A stretch of 64,000 nucleotides of DNA from Nocardia goodfellowii (GCF_017875645.1 NZ_JAGGMR010000001.1:6634001-6698000), one strand, 5' to 3'. Numbered from the stretch's first letter, positions 43,924 to 52,665 are shown. Numbers and translations are program-made. Notes: generated from the letters alone by a model not told the origin.

Positions 43924-45399
43924 ATGGCTGTCGTGTTGAAGCGAGCGGTGACCACCCCGTTGCTGTATTTCTTCATCCTCGGGGACGTGCTCGGGGCGGG
44001 TGTGTATGTGTTGGTGGGGGCGGTGGCGGGGAAGTCGGGCGGGGCGGTTTGGCTGCCGCTGGCGCTTGCTTTGGGGTTGGCCACGCTGACGGCCGGGTCG
44101 TATGCCGAGCTGGCGACGAAGTATCCGCGGGCGGGTGGTTCGGCCCATTACGTGAACACCGCGTTCGGTCCGGCGGCCGGTTCGTTCATCGGTTTCTGCA
44201 TGCTCGCCGCGGGTGTGGTGTCGGTGGGTGCGCTGGCCAGGGGTTTCGCGGGGGACTATCTGCAGGCGCTGGTTTCGTTGCCGACGTTGGCGGTCATCGT
44301 GGTCTTTCTGGTGTTGCTTGCCGCGCTCAATATTCGGGGGATCAAGGAGTCGCTCGGCGCGAATGTGGCGGCGACGCTGGTCGAACTGAGTGGGCTGCTC
44401 CTGATCATCGGTCTGGGCGCCTGGGTGATTTTGCGGGGCGACGCGGATCTGAGCCGGCTCACCCAGGTCGGCACCGCGGACCACGGGCCGTTCGGCGCGG
44501 TCCTGGCCGGTACGGTGCTGGCGTTCTATTCCTTCGTCGGGTTCGAGACGTCGGTGAATTTGGCCGAGGAGGTCAAGGATCCACGGCGGTCCTATCCCAC
44601 GGCACTGTTCGGGGCGTTGCTCACCGCCGGGGTGGTGTACGTGTTGATCGGTGTGGTCGCCAGCGCTGCCGTCGCCACCGATCAGTTGACCCAGTCCAGC
44701 GGGCCGCTGCTGGAAGTGGTTCGTATCGCCGGCGGTGTGCCCGATTGGCTGTTCAGCGTGATCGCCTTGGTCGCCGTGGCGAATGGCGCGCTGCTCACCG
44801 GCATCATGTCTTCGCGGCTGGCGTACGGGATGGCCAAGGACGGCCTGCTGCCGCCGGTGCTCAGCCGTGTCCTGCCGAACCGGCGCACACCGTGGGTGGC
44901 GATTCTGGCGACCTCGGCGGTGTCGCTGATTCTCGCGCTGACCGGCGAAGTCGATTCGCTGGCAGCCACATTGGTGCTGCTGCTGTTGTTCGTTTTCAGC
45001 AGCGTCAACGCGGCGGTGCTGGTGCTGCGCCGCGAGGAGGGCGAGCCCGATCACTTCCGGATCCCGACCATCGTGCCCTGGCTGGGTTTGGCGTCTTGCC
45101 TGTTCTTGTTCACGCGGATCGAAGGTGAGGTCTGGGTGCGCGGCCTCATCCTGGTCGCCTTGGGCCTGGTGCTCGCGGTGATCAACGCGGTCCGATCGAA
45201 ACGGTCCGAAATGGGTACAGCGGAGCGACAAAGGAGGATTCCCATGGCAGAGAAGAAGGACATCGACGACGAGGAGACCCGCGAGCCGAAGGGCGGTCGG
45301 CCCGGTCCCAGTGATGAGGGCCGCGACGGCGGCATGGCGACTCGCGAACTCGCCCCGGAACTGACCGAAACGGAAGGGGCGCAAGAACCGCCCGATTGA
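43924..45399 (+). CDS. APC-family amino-acid permease with unusual C-terminal extension
   Basis: The product is 491 residues. About 12 membrane segments fill residues 10-430, with the APC motif GAGVYVLVGAVAGKSGGA in helix 1 and FVGFETSVNLAEEVKDPRRSYP in the helix 6 region. It probably imports or exchanges an amino acid. Residues about 440-491 form a charged tail (EKKDIDDEETREPKGG) not expected in the family. A perfect AAGGAGG site and in-frame ATG lie inside this tail (see 45244-45399). Confidence 0.88.
   Translation: MAVVLKRAVTTPLLYFFILGDVLGAGVYVLVGAVAGKSGGAVWLPLALALGLATLTAGSYAELATKYPRAGGSAHYVNTAFGPAAGSFIGFCMLAAGVVSVGALARGFAGDYLQALVSLPTLAVIVVFLVLLAALNIRGIKESLGANVAATLVELSGLLLIIGLGAWVILRGDADLSRLTQVGTADHGPFGAVLAGTVLAFYSFVGFETSVNLAEEVKDPRRSYPTALFGALLTAGVVYVLIGVVASAAVATDQLTQSSGPLLEVVRIAGGVPDWLFSVIALVAVANGALLTGIMSSRLAYGMAKDGLLPPVLSRVLPNRRTPWVAILATSAVSLILALTGEVDSLAATLVLLLLFVFSSVNAAVLVLRREEGEPDHFRIPTIVPWLGLASCLFLFTRIEGEVWVRGLILVALGLVLAVINAVRSKRSEMGTAERQRRIPMAEKKDIDDEETREPKGGRPGPSDEGRDGGMATRELAPELTETEGAQEPPD
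45244..45399 (+). CDS. possible internal in-frame small ORF (51 residues)
   Basis: AAGGAGG (45231-45237) sits 6 bp before an ATG that is in frame with the permease. Translation from it would give a separate 51-residue hydrophilic, acidic peptide (MAEKKDIDDEETREP onward). This looks like a formerly separate small gene joined to the permease by loss of the permease stop codon, or a site allowing both products. Confidence 0.45.
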   Translation: MAEKKDIDDEETREPKGGRPGPSDEGRDGGMATRELAPELTETEGAQEPPD

Positions 45400-45506
45400 T
45401 TGCTGAGATGCCCTACCCACCGGGCGGCCGGATTGTGATGTGTCCCGTATCTGCGGGCTGACTACCCGTTCTGCCACCCGCACCGCTTACCGTCGCCAAG
45501 GCACGA

Positions 45507-47087
45507 TTGTTTGCAGGGAAGGTGGCGGCGAAAGTGGTTGGGACCCGGGCGAAGCTGGACGAGCTGGAAAAGATCCTGGCGATCGCCTCGGAACCGGCAG
45601 GTGAAGCCGGTGTCGCCAAGCGGGCGAAGAAGGGCATCCCGAGTGTCCGCGAGCGGGTGAATATGCTGCTCGATCGCGGGACTTTCCTGGAGACGGGCGC
45701 GCTGGCGCGGCAGCCCGGTCTGCCGGACGCACTCTACGGTGACGGGCTGGTCACCGGTCGCGGGTTGATCGGTGGCCGTCCGGTGGTGGTGATCGCCCAT
45801 GATCAGACCGTGTACGGCGGTTCGGTCGGCATCACGTCCGCGCGCAAGTTCATGCGGGCACTACAGCTCGCGTTCGACAATGCCTGCCCGGTGGTGACGA
45901 TCAACGATTCCGGCGGTGCGCGGATCCAGGACGCGGTGGGTTCGATCGCGTCGTTCGGCGATATCTCGCGGGTGCTGGAGAAGCTGTCCGGGTATGTGCC
46001 GCAGGTCTCGATCATTCTCGGAAAGTGCGCGGCCGGTTCGGTTTACGGGCCGATCAACACCGATGTGCTCATCGGCACGCCGGATTCGTACATGTTCGTC
46101 ACCGGGCCGGAGGTGATCAAGGCGGTCAACGGTGAGGACATTTCGGCGGAGGCGCTCGGTGGGGCCGAGGTCCAGGCGAAGCGGGGCACGCTGCACCATG
46201 TGGCCGAGTCCGAGCAGGCGGCTTACGACTGGGCGCGGCAATATCTGAGCTACATGCCGACGAGCTGTCTCGAGCAGCCGCCGGTGGTGAATCCGGGGCT
46301 GGAGCCGGAGATCACCGCCTACGACCGCGAACTGGAAAAGATCATCCCGGATTCCGATCGCACCGGGTACGACATGCACGAGATCCTGCTGCGGATTTTC
46401 GACGACGGTGAATTCCACGAGGTCCGTGCGGCTTTCGCGCCGAACCTGATCACCGGATTCGCCCGGGTGGACGGATATCCGGTCGGCGTGATCGCGAATC
46501 AGCCGCTGGTGCTGGGCGGTTCGACCGACGCCGCCTGCTCGGACAAGTCGACCTACTTCATCCGGCTCTGCGATGCGTTCAATATTCCCCTGGTCTTCGT
46601 CGTCGACACTCCGGGCGTGCTGCCGGGTCTGGAGCAGGAGGCCAACGGCGTCATCATTCGCGGCGGCCGGGTGCCGCGCGCGATCATCGAGGCCACGGTG
46701 CCGATCATCAACCTGGTGGTGCGCAAGTCCTATGGCGGCGCCTACGGCATGATGGCGGCCCGGCAGGTCGGCGCGGATATCAGTTTCGCGTGGCCGACGG
46801 CCCGGATCGCGGTGATCGGCGCGGAAAGCGCGGTCGACCTCATCGGCAAACGACAGTTGGCGGCGGTGCCGGAGGAGCATCGGGCGGCGGCGCGCGAGTT
46901 CATGGTCAACCAGTACAACGAGACCATCGCGACACCGTGGATCGCCGCCGAACGCGGCTACATCGACGCGGTCATCGAACCGGCGCGCACCCGGCTGGAG
47001 ATCCGGCACGCCTTGCGCCTGTTGCGGGACAAGCAGCCGACCAAACCGGAGTTCAACCCGCGCAAGCATCCGGTGTATCCCATGTAG
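45507..47087 (+). CDS. acyl-CoA (propionyl-CoA type) carboxylase beta subunit
   Basis: The 526-residue carboxyltransferase has two crotonase-like halves. Key segments are GDGLVTGRGLIGGRPVVVIAHD, NDSGGARIQDAVGS and CAAGSVYGP (N-half, biotin/CoA region), then FVVDTPGVLPGLEQE, KSYGGAYGMMA and FAWPTARIAVIGAESAV (C-half). It carboxylates acyl-CoA with a separate biotin-carrying alpha subunit, feeding methylmalonyl-CoA or mycolate synthesis. A TTG start (45507) with AAGG upstream is chosen; in-frame GTGs at 45522 and 45534 are alternatives. Confidence 0.92.
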   Translation: MFAGKVAAKVVGTRAKLDELEKILAIASEPAGEAGVAKRAKKGIPSVRERVNMLLDRGTFLETGALARQPGLPDALYGDGLVTGRGLIGGRPVVVIAHDQTVYGGSVGITSARKFMRALQLAFDNACPVVTINDSGGARIQDAVGSIASFGDISRVLEKLSGYVPQVSIILGKCAAGSVYGPINTDVLIGTPDSYMFVTGPEVIKAVNGEDISAEALGGAEVQAKRGTLHHVAESEQAAYDWARQYLSYMPTSCLEQPPVVNPGLEPEITAYDRELEKIIPDSDRTGYDMHEILLRIFDDGEFHEVRAAFAPNLITGFARVDGYPVGVIANQPLVLGGSTDAACSDKSTYFIRLCDAFNIPLVFVVDTPGVLPGLEQEANGVIIRGGRVPRAIIEATVPIINLVVRKSYGGAYGMMAARQVGADISFAWPTARIAVIGAESAVDLIGKRQLAAVPEEHRAAAREFMVNQYNETIATPWIAAERGYIDAVIEPARTRLEIRHALRLLRDKQPTKPEFNPRKHPVYPM

Positions 47088-47095
47088 GCATGGCT

Positions 47096-47127
47096 GCATC
47101 GTTTATGCATCAATAGGCGGGTAGGCT
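47096..47127 (+). promoter_or_regulatory. photolyase promoter with possible LitR-type motif
   Basis: GCATCGTTTAT (47096-47106) overlaps GTTTATGCATCAA (47101-47113). It is followed by TAGGCT (47122-47127, TANNNT -10 type) 6 bp before the photolyase ATG, implying a leaderless mRNA. A closely related motif occurs upstream of the lipocalin gene. The sharing suggests a common operator. Confidence 0.45.
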
Positions 47128-47133
47128 GGAGGC

Positions 47134-48459
47134 ATGCCGGCCTCCATCGCGCTGTTCACCCGTGACCTGCGCCTGCGGGACAATCCCGTGCTCACCGCCG
47201 CCGCCCGCGAAGCAACCGAGGTGGTGCCCCTGTTCGTCCTCGACGAGGAAATCGTGCGACGGACACGGCACGCGCCGAATCGACTGCGGTTTCTCCTGGC
47301 GGCGCTGTCCGAACTCGACGACGAACTACGCGCCCGGGGCGGTCGGCTGGTGCTGCGCCGCGGGCGGACGGTGGATGTCGTCGCGCAGGTCGCGGCCGAG
47401 GTCGGCGCGTCCGCCGTGCACGTCGCCGAGGATGTCAGCCGGTACAGCCAGGGCCGGGAAAACGCACTGTGGGAACGTCTTTCGCCTACCGGCTGCCGGG
47501 TGCGGACGCACGCGGCGTCGATCACGGCCGTCGATCCGGCCGAGGTGAAGCCGGATACCGGCCGCGGCCACTACGCGATCTTCACCCCATACTTCCGCCG
47601 CTGGATCGAGACGCCCATGCGGCGGCCGCTGCCCGCCCCGGACCGGCTCGTCGTGCCTGCGATCGCGAGTGATCCGATCCCCGAACTCGGCGATCTCTGC
47701 GCGGACCCCGCGTCGCCGGGCCTGTCTGTCGGCGGTGAGGTCACCGGGCGAAAACTGCTGGCGCACTGGCTTTCCGGGCCCGTCTACTACTACGCCGAGC
47801 GGAAGGACGCACTCGCGTTCGAGGGCACTTCGCGGCTGTCCCCCTATCTGCATTTCGGCTGTCTGTCACCTGCCGAGGTGGTGCACCGCACCGACGCCGC
47901 GACCAGCGGCGGGCACGCCTTCGTGCGGCAGGTGGCCTGGCGGGACTTCCACCATCAGGTGCTCGCCGACCGGCCGGAGGTCGCCACGCGGGATTACCGC
48001 TCGGAGAGCCGGTCCTGGGTGCACGAACCGGACGGCTTGGCGGCCTGGCAGGCCGGGCGGACCGGATATCCGGTGGTCGACGCGGCGATGCGGCAGTTGC
48101 TGGCGCAGGGCTGGATGCCCGGCCGGGCGCGCTTGATCGCGGCCAGCTTCCTGAGCAAGACGCTGAAGGTGGACTGGCGGCTGGGCGCCGAACATTTCGA
48201 ACGCTGGCTCGTCGACGCCGACCTGGCGAACAACCGGATGAACTGGCAGTGGGTCGCCGGGACCGGCACCGACACCCGATCCAGTCGCGTGCTGAACCCG
48301 CTGCGCCAGGCCGATCGTTATGACCCCGACGGCGTGTACGCGCGACGCTGGCTGCCCGAGCTCGCACACTTGCCCGGCGCGGATGTGCACCGCCCGTGGC
48401 GCGCCGGGGTGCCCGCCTCGACGTATCCGCCGCCGATCGTCGAATTCCGTGGCATGTGA
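47134..48459 (+). CDS. phr: deoxyribodipyrimidine photolyase
   Basis: The 441-residue product has an N-terminal antenna-type alpha/beta domain (about 1-130; SIALFTRDLRLRDNPVL) and a C-terminal FAD domain (about 200-435; TSRLSPYLHFGCLSP, FVRQVAWRDFHHQVL, GYPVVDAAMRQLLAQGWMPGRARLIAASFLSK, WRLGAEHF, NNRMNWQWVAGTGTD). It repairs UV-induced cyclobutane pyrimidine dimers with blue light. It is the first gene of a light-response cluster with lipocalin and a LitR/CarH-type regulator, and likely light-induced. Confidence 0.94.
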   Translation: MPASIALFTRDLRLRDNPVLTAAAREATEVVPLFVLDEEIVRRTRHAPNRLRFLLAALSELDDELRARGGRLVLRRGRTVDVVAQVAAEVGASAVHVAEDVSRYSQGRENALWERLSPTGCRVRTHAASITAVDPAEVKPDTGRGHYAIFTPYFRRWIETPMRRPLPAPDRLVVPAIASDPIPELGDLCADPASPGLSVGGEVTGRKLLAHWLSGPVYYYAERKDALAFEGTSRLSPYLHFGCLSPAEVVHRTDAATSGGHAFVRQVAWRDFHHQVLADRPEVATRDYRSESRSWVHEPDGLAAWQAGRTGYPVVDAAMRQLLAQGWMPGRARLIAASFLSKTLKVDWRLGAEHFERWLVDADLANNRMNWQWVAGTGTDTRSSRVLNPLRQADRYDPDGVYARRWLPELAHLPGADVHRPWRAGVPASTYPPPIVEFRGM

Positions 48460-48463
48460 CGCC

Positions 48464-48489
48464 GTTTGCATCAAAATCGCATCGTTTGT
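48464..48489 (+). promoter_or_regulatory. second copy of the photolyase-promoter motif, upstream of lipocalin
   Basis: GTTTGCATCAA (48464-48474) and GCATCGTTTGT (48479-48489) repeat the two overlapping motifs seen before the photolyase gene, in the 90-bp gap between photolyase and lipocalin. The order of the two motifs is swapped relative to the photolyase copy. Confidence 0.4.
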
Positions 48490-48549
48490 CGGGCAGTACT
48501 CCGGGTATGTCGTCCGTCGATCGCATACAGACGTCAGGTGGAGGAACGC

Positions 48550-49131
48550 ATGAACAGCAATCGCGCCCTGCGGGCGGCATCGGTCATGGCCGGTTTGGGC
48601 ATCGCGCTCGCGACCGCCCCCGCGTCCGCCCAGGCCGAGCCGGTGACACCGATACCACGGTTGGAGGTCGAGCGGTACCTCGGCGACTGGCGGCAGCTGG
48701 CGGCGATCCCGCAGCCGTTCAACCTCGTCTGCGCGCGCGACACCCGGGCGAACTACAGCTTGACGCCGAACGGCGACATCGCCGTCCGGAACTCCTGTAC
48801 CACCTGGTGGGGCGGCGGCAACGAGATCGCCGGAGTGGCGAGGGTGACCGATCCGGCGACTCAGGCGCAGTTGGCGGTCAGCTTCCGCGACGAGAGCGAT
48901 CCGCGCACGAATTACGTTGTCACCGCGATTGATCCGGATTACTCGTGGGCCCTCGTGGTCAATCCGGAACGCACGGCCGGTTTCGTGCTCGCGCGCGCGG
49001 CCGCGCTCAGCGCCGGCCAGTGGACCGATGTCCGAGCGGCGATCGCGGCGGCCGGCGTGGACTCCTGCCTGTTCCTCACTTCACCCACCACCGGCGGCGC
49101 CGCGGAGATCGCGCCGTTGTGCACGCGCTGA
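48550..49131 (+). CDS. secreted lipocalin (Blc-like)
   Basis: The 193-residue product has a signal peptide (RALRAASVMAGLGIALATAPASAQA, cleavage about residue 30) and the lipocalin/Blc fold: RYLGDWRQLAAIPQPFNLVCARDTRANYSL (GDW motif) and NYVVTAIDPDYSWALV. Two further Cys could pair. Blc proteins bind membrane-derived lipids. In light-inducible clusters elsewhere, a lipocalin accompanies photolyase, perhaps to handle oxidised lipids. A GGAGGAACGC site precedes the ATG. Confidence 0.88.
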   Translation: MNSNRALRAASVMAGLGIALATAPASAQAEPVTPIPRLEVERYLGDWRQLAAIPQPFNLVCARDTRANYSLTPNGDIAVRNSCTTWWGGGNEIAGVARVTDPATQAQLAVSFRDESDPRTNYVVTAIDPDYSWALVVNPERTAGFVLARAAALSAGQWTDVRAAIAAAGVDSCLFLTSPTTGGAAEIAPLCTR

Positions 49132-49136
49132 CCCGT

Positions 49137-49979
49137 TCAGCGCAGCCGTTCCACCGCCTCGGTGAGACTCGCGATCGGGGTGACCTCGCCGGGGAGAATC
49201 AACGTGTCCCACCCGGGACCACCCACATAGACGGTCGCGCCCACCTCGAGACAGGCGCGCAAGGCCGAGGTGAGCGCGGTTGCCTCCTGCTGCGACCACA
49301 GCAGCACCGTGGCCGGGCCCGGAAGCCGGGCCAGGGTGTCGCTCAACGCGGCGGTCGGCACATCCGGGCCGAGCATGTGCGCGCCGACCCCGCGCTCGGC
49401 GAGCGCGGCGCGCAGGACTTCCATTGGCAGCGAATGGTTTTCGCCGCTGGTGCAGGCCAGCACCAGGGGTCTGGGTGGCGTCCCGGGCGGCGGCGCGGCG
49501 CGGTGCAGTGTGGCGATGATGCACCAGGACAACAGATGTTCCACGTCGACGCAGCCCTCGCCATCGAGTTGCCGGTCCACGATGTCCGCGAATGCCGGGC
49601 GGCACAATCGATCCCAGGTCTCGATCACGCCGTAGTCACGCAGATGCGTCTCCAGCAGCGCGCAGACCGACCAGCTCTCCAGAGCGAACGCGGCAGTCAG
49701 CAGCGCGGCCTTGTCGCCGAGCGGCAGCGCGGGGCCGCGGACCGTCGCGGCGGCTCCCGCGGCGGTCGCGCCGGCCTTGATGAGATCCACCATGCGGGTC
49801 AGCACCGCGATATCGGCCTCGGTGTAGAGGCGGTGCTGCCCGGGTCGGTCCTGCTGCGGACCGATCCGGTAACGCCGGTTCCAGCTCCGCAGCGTGGCGG
49901 TCGGAATCCCGAGCCGTTCGGCCACCGCGCGTACCGAATAGCCGGCGTGCTCGGATGTGAGTTTCGGACCGTCTGGCAT
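49137..49979 (-). CDS. MerR-family regulator with B12-binding domain (LitR/CarH-type photoreceptor)
   Basis: The product is 280 residues: MerR helix-turn-helix (about 13-70; GYSVRAVAERLGIPTATLRSWNRRY), four-helix cap (about 85-160) and B12-binding Rossmann domain (about 170-275). The lower-ligand motif ExHxxG appears as ENHSLP (His182 retained) and the cap EH as Glu147-His148. The Trp ten residues before that Glu in CarH is Gln137 here. CarH/LitR binds adenosylcobalamin in the dark, represses as a tetramer, and releases DNA in light. It is 5 bp tail-to-tail with lipocalin and divergent from the SDR/DUF2867 gene. Confidence 0.85.
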   Translation of the reverse strand: MPDGPKLTSEHAGYSVRAVAERLGIPTATLRSWNRRYRIGPQQDRPGQHRLYTEADIAVLTRMVDLIKAGATAAGAAATVRGPALPLGDKAALLTAAFALESWSVCALLETHLRDYGVIETWDRLCRPAFADIVDRQLDGEGCVDVEHLLSWCIIATLHRAAPPPGTPPRPLVLACTSGENHSLPMEVLRAALAERGVGAHMLGPDVPTAALSDTLARLPGPATVLLWSQQEATALTSALRACLEVGATVYVGGPGWDTLILPGEVTPIASLTEAVERLR

Positions 49980-50098
49980 GTCCTGATTGTGCCTGGCGTG
50001 CCGCAGCGGCCGCCGGTATGGCTATGGTCGAGTCGCGTGCTGCTCGACCGCGCCGACGGCAACCTGCCCGCCGGCACCGAACGGGAGAGGTGATCCGC

Positions 50099-51559
50099 GT
50101 GCATTGTGTCGTCTTCGGCGCTACCGGGTACATCGGTGGCCGCCTGGTTCCGGAGTTGCTGAGCGCGGGCCATTCGGTCCGGGTGCTGGCTCGCGATCCG
50201 CGCAAGTTGCAAGAGGTCCCCTGGCGCGAGCAGGTCGAGGTCGTGCGCGGGGACGTCACTCGCGAAGCGGACGTTCGCGCGGCCCTGGCGGGGCAAGACG
50301 TCTTGTACTACCTGGTGCATTCGCTGACCCGGGCCGACTTCGACAGCGTGGATCGCGACGCGGCCCGGATCGTCGCCGCCGAAGCGGATCGGGCGGGACT
50401 GGCCCGACTGGTGTATCTGGGCGGAATCACGCCGGAGGGCCAGACGCTGTCCCGGCACCTGGCCTCGCGAGCGGAGGTCGGCGAGATCCTGCTCGAGGCG
50501 CGGACACCGGCCGCGGTGCTGCGGGCGGCGGTGATCATCGGATCCGGCTCGGCCAGCTTCGAAATGCTGCGCTATCTCACCGAACGACTGCCGGTCATGG
50601 TGACACCGCGCTGGGTGCGCAATCGCATCCAGCCGATCGCGGTGCGGGACGTGCTGTATTACCTGGTACGGGCGGCCGAACTCCCGGCCGAGGTCGACGG
50701 CGCGTTCGATATCGGTGGCCCCGACGTGCTGACCTACCTGAGCATGATGCGCGACTACGCCTCCGTGGCCGGACTACCGCGCCGGGTGATCGTGCCCGTT
50801 CCGGTGCTGACCCCGTGGTTGTCGGCCCAGTGGGTGAACCTGGTGACCCCGGTACCGCGGGCCATCGCGGTGCCGCTCATGGAATCGCTCGTCAACGACG
50901 TCGTCTGCGCCGACCACCGCATCGCGGACCACATTCCGGACCCGGCCGGTGGGCTCACCACCTACCGGCGGGCAGTCGAGTTGGCGCTCAACAAGATTCG
51001 CGATCTCGACATTCCCACCCGATGGTCGGACGCCGATCTCGTCGGCGCTCCGTCCGACCCGCTGCCCACCGACCCGGACTGGGCCGGCGGTTCCCTGTAT
51101 TCCGATGTGCGCGAAGGCGTAACCAGCGCCGATCCCGCCACACTGTGGGCTGTTCTGGAAGCCATCGGCGGCGAGAACGGCTGGTATTCCTTCCCGCTGG
51201 CGTGGTCGCTGCGCGGATGGATCGACCGGCTGGCGGGCGGAGCCGGGCTGCGGCGCGGACGCCGCGACCCGCATCGCCTGCGCGAAGGCGAGGCGCTGGA
51301 CTGGTGGCGAGTGGAACACCTCGACCGCCCGAACCTGCTGCGGCTGCGCGCCGAGATGAAGGTTCCCGGGCGGGCTTGGCTGGAGCTCTCTGTCACCACC
51401 GGCCCGGACGGCCGCACCCGCTACCACCAGCGCGCGCTCTTCGAACCCCACGGACTCGCGGGTCACCTGTACTGGAAAGCCATTTCACCGTTCCACGCCG
51501 TCATCTTCGGCGGCATGGTGCGCAACATCACCGGCGCCGCCGAGCGGGCGGTGAGCTGA
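50099..51559 (+). CDS. NAD(P)-binding SDR / DUF2867 protein
   Basis: The 486-residue product has an atypical extended SDR domain (about 1-300; FGATGYIGGRLVPELLSAGHSVRVLARDP, then LVYLGGITP) and a DUF2867 C-terminal domain (about 320-480; SDVREGVTSADPATLWAVLEAIGGENGWYSFPLAWSLRGWIDRLAGG). Genes of this type recur beside photolyase and LitR in diverse bacteria, so a role in light or photo-oxidative stress is likely though its reaction is unknown. The second GTG (50099) is chosen because GGGAGAGG lies 8 bp upstream; GTG at 50090 is the alternative. Confidence 0.85.
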   Translation: MHCVVFGATGYIGGRLVPELLSAGHSVRVLARDPRKLQEVPWREQVEVVRGDVTREADVRAALAGQDVLYYLVHSLTRADFDSVDRDAARIVAAEADRAGLARLVYLGGITPEGQTLSRHLASRAEVGEILLEARTPAAVLRAAVIIGSGSASFEMLRYLTERLPVMVTPRWVRNRIQPIAVRDVLYYLVRAAELPAEVDGAFDIGGPDVLTYLSMMRDYASVAGLPRRVIVPVPVLTPWLSAQWVNLVTPVPRAIAVPLMESLVNDVVCADHRIADHIPDPAGGLTTYRRAVELALNKIRDLDIPTRWSDADLVGAPSDPLPTDPDWAGGSLYSDVREGVTSADPATLWAVLEAIGGENGWYSFPLAWSLRGWIDRLAGGAGLRRGRRDPHRLREGEALDWWRVEHLDRPNLLRLRAEMKVPGRAWLELSVTTGPDGRTRYHQRALFEPHGLAGHLYWKAISPFHAVIFGGMVRNITGAAERAVS

Positions 51560-51566
51560 GGCGTGC

Positions 51567-52658
51567 TCACTTCGCCGTGATGGCGGTGATCAGGGTGCGG
51601 TCGCCGACGCGGGCGGTGGTGATGGTCTGCCCATACTTCTGCGGTTCCCGGTCGCCAGGCCACTTCTCGTGCAGCTCGACGTTCCAGACATTGCCGTCTT
51701 TGTCCGCTTGCGTCAGATACACGCAGTATTGGGTTCCGTTGGGCTGCTTGTCGATGCCCTTCTGAATCGTCTCGGCGGAGGGCAGTTTGGCGTCGGGAGT
51801 GGTGTAGGAGCGGGCTTTGGCGGCGCTGCGGTCGACGTAGTACGCCCACTCGAAGCCGAAGATGACGTCGACCGGGTCCGTGGTGGAGCCGGGCTCGGCC
51901 CCGACCGCCGCGCCCGGCGTGCGGGTTTTGGTGCAGCCGGTGGTGGCGTGACCCCACGGTGACGACGGGACGGACGAGACGGGCGCTCCGGTGGTGGTGC
52001 TGACCGGGCCGGTCGCTACGGGTGGCTGCTCGGTGCGCGTGTTGGCCGTGATCACCAGCACCACCACGCCGATCACCGCCACCCACACCAGCACTCCGAT
52101 CAGAATGCTGACCGCCTTCGAGGCGCCGCTGCGCGCCGACCATGCGCTGCGGTTGCGGTCGGCTGCCGCGCGCAGGATGCCGCCGCCACCGGAGCGGTCC
52201 CGAAAAGCCGCGCGGGCGGCGCTGCCGTTGTCGGAGTAGTCGGTGGTGTCGTCGTAGTCGTCGGGGATGTCCCAGTCCGGCTCGTCGGCGTCGAAATCAT
52301 CGGCGGGAAGATCGATTTCGGCTGCTTCGGATTCCGGGGCCTTATGAGCGGGATCGCTCATCCAGTCTTCCCATTCACCGGCCCAGCTGGCGTCACCGTT
52401 TTCCGGCGGCAGTGGGGGCGGCGGGGTGGAGTGGTTCCATTGCTCGGCGAATTTCTCCGGGTCGAACGGCTCCTCGAATTCGCGCTCCGAGCGGCGGCGG
52501 CGCTTCGCCGCGCGCTTCAACGTTCCGGAGCCGGGCCTTTTCAGGCCCGGGAACGCGGGCAGGCCCGGCAGGACGAACGGATTGTCCGACGCCGGTGGCG
52601 TGACCGCGGGTGGAGGCTGGCGGCGGATCTTCCGGCGCCGGGAGGTTGGACGGGCCAT
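51567..52658 (-). CDS. single-pass membrane protein, ESX-locus associated
   Basis: The product is about 363 residues. The basic, Pro-rich N-terminus (RPTSRRRKIRRQPPP), an acidic Asp/Glu-rich stretch (about 100-150) and one membrane helix (about 185-206, SILIGVLVWVAVIGVVVLVI) are followed by a Thr/Pro/Ser linker and an extracytoplasmic domain with a conserved-looking DVIFGFEWAYYVDRSAAKARS segment. It is the third gene in an operon with an EspC-like and a coiled-coil ESX-associated protein (8-bp spacing). It may anchor or receive ESX substrates. The family is not recognised. Confidence 0.72.
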   Translation of the reverse strand: MARPTSRRRKIRRQPPPAVTPPASDNPFVLPGLPAFPGLKRPGSGTLKRAAKRRRRSEREFEEPFDPEKFAEQWNHSTPPPPLPPENGDASWAGEWEDWMSDPAHKAPESEAAEIDLPADDFDADEPDWDIPDDYDDTTDYSDNGSAARAAFRDRSGGGGILRAAADRNRSAWSARSGASKAVSILIGVLVWVAVIGVVVLVITANTRTEQPPVATGPVSTTTGAPVSSVPSSPWGHATTGCTKTRTPGAAVGAEPGSTTDPVDVIFGFEWAYYVDRSAAKARSYTTPDAKLPSAETIQKGIDKQPNGTQYCVYLTQADKDGNVWNVELHEKWPGDREPQKYGQTITTARVGDRTLITAITAK

Positions 52659-52665
52659 CCTCACC

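Noticed and set aside
43903..45483. 526-codon minus-strand frame
   Set aside because: Antisense to the APC permease, with repetitive Gln/His/Arg/Asp composition and no recognisable domain.
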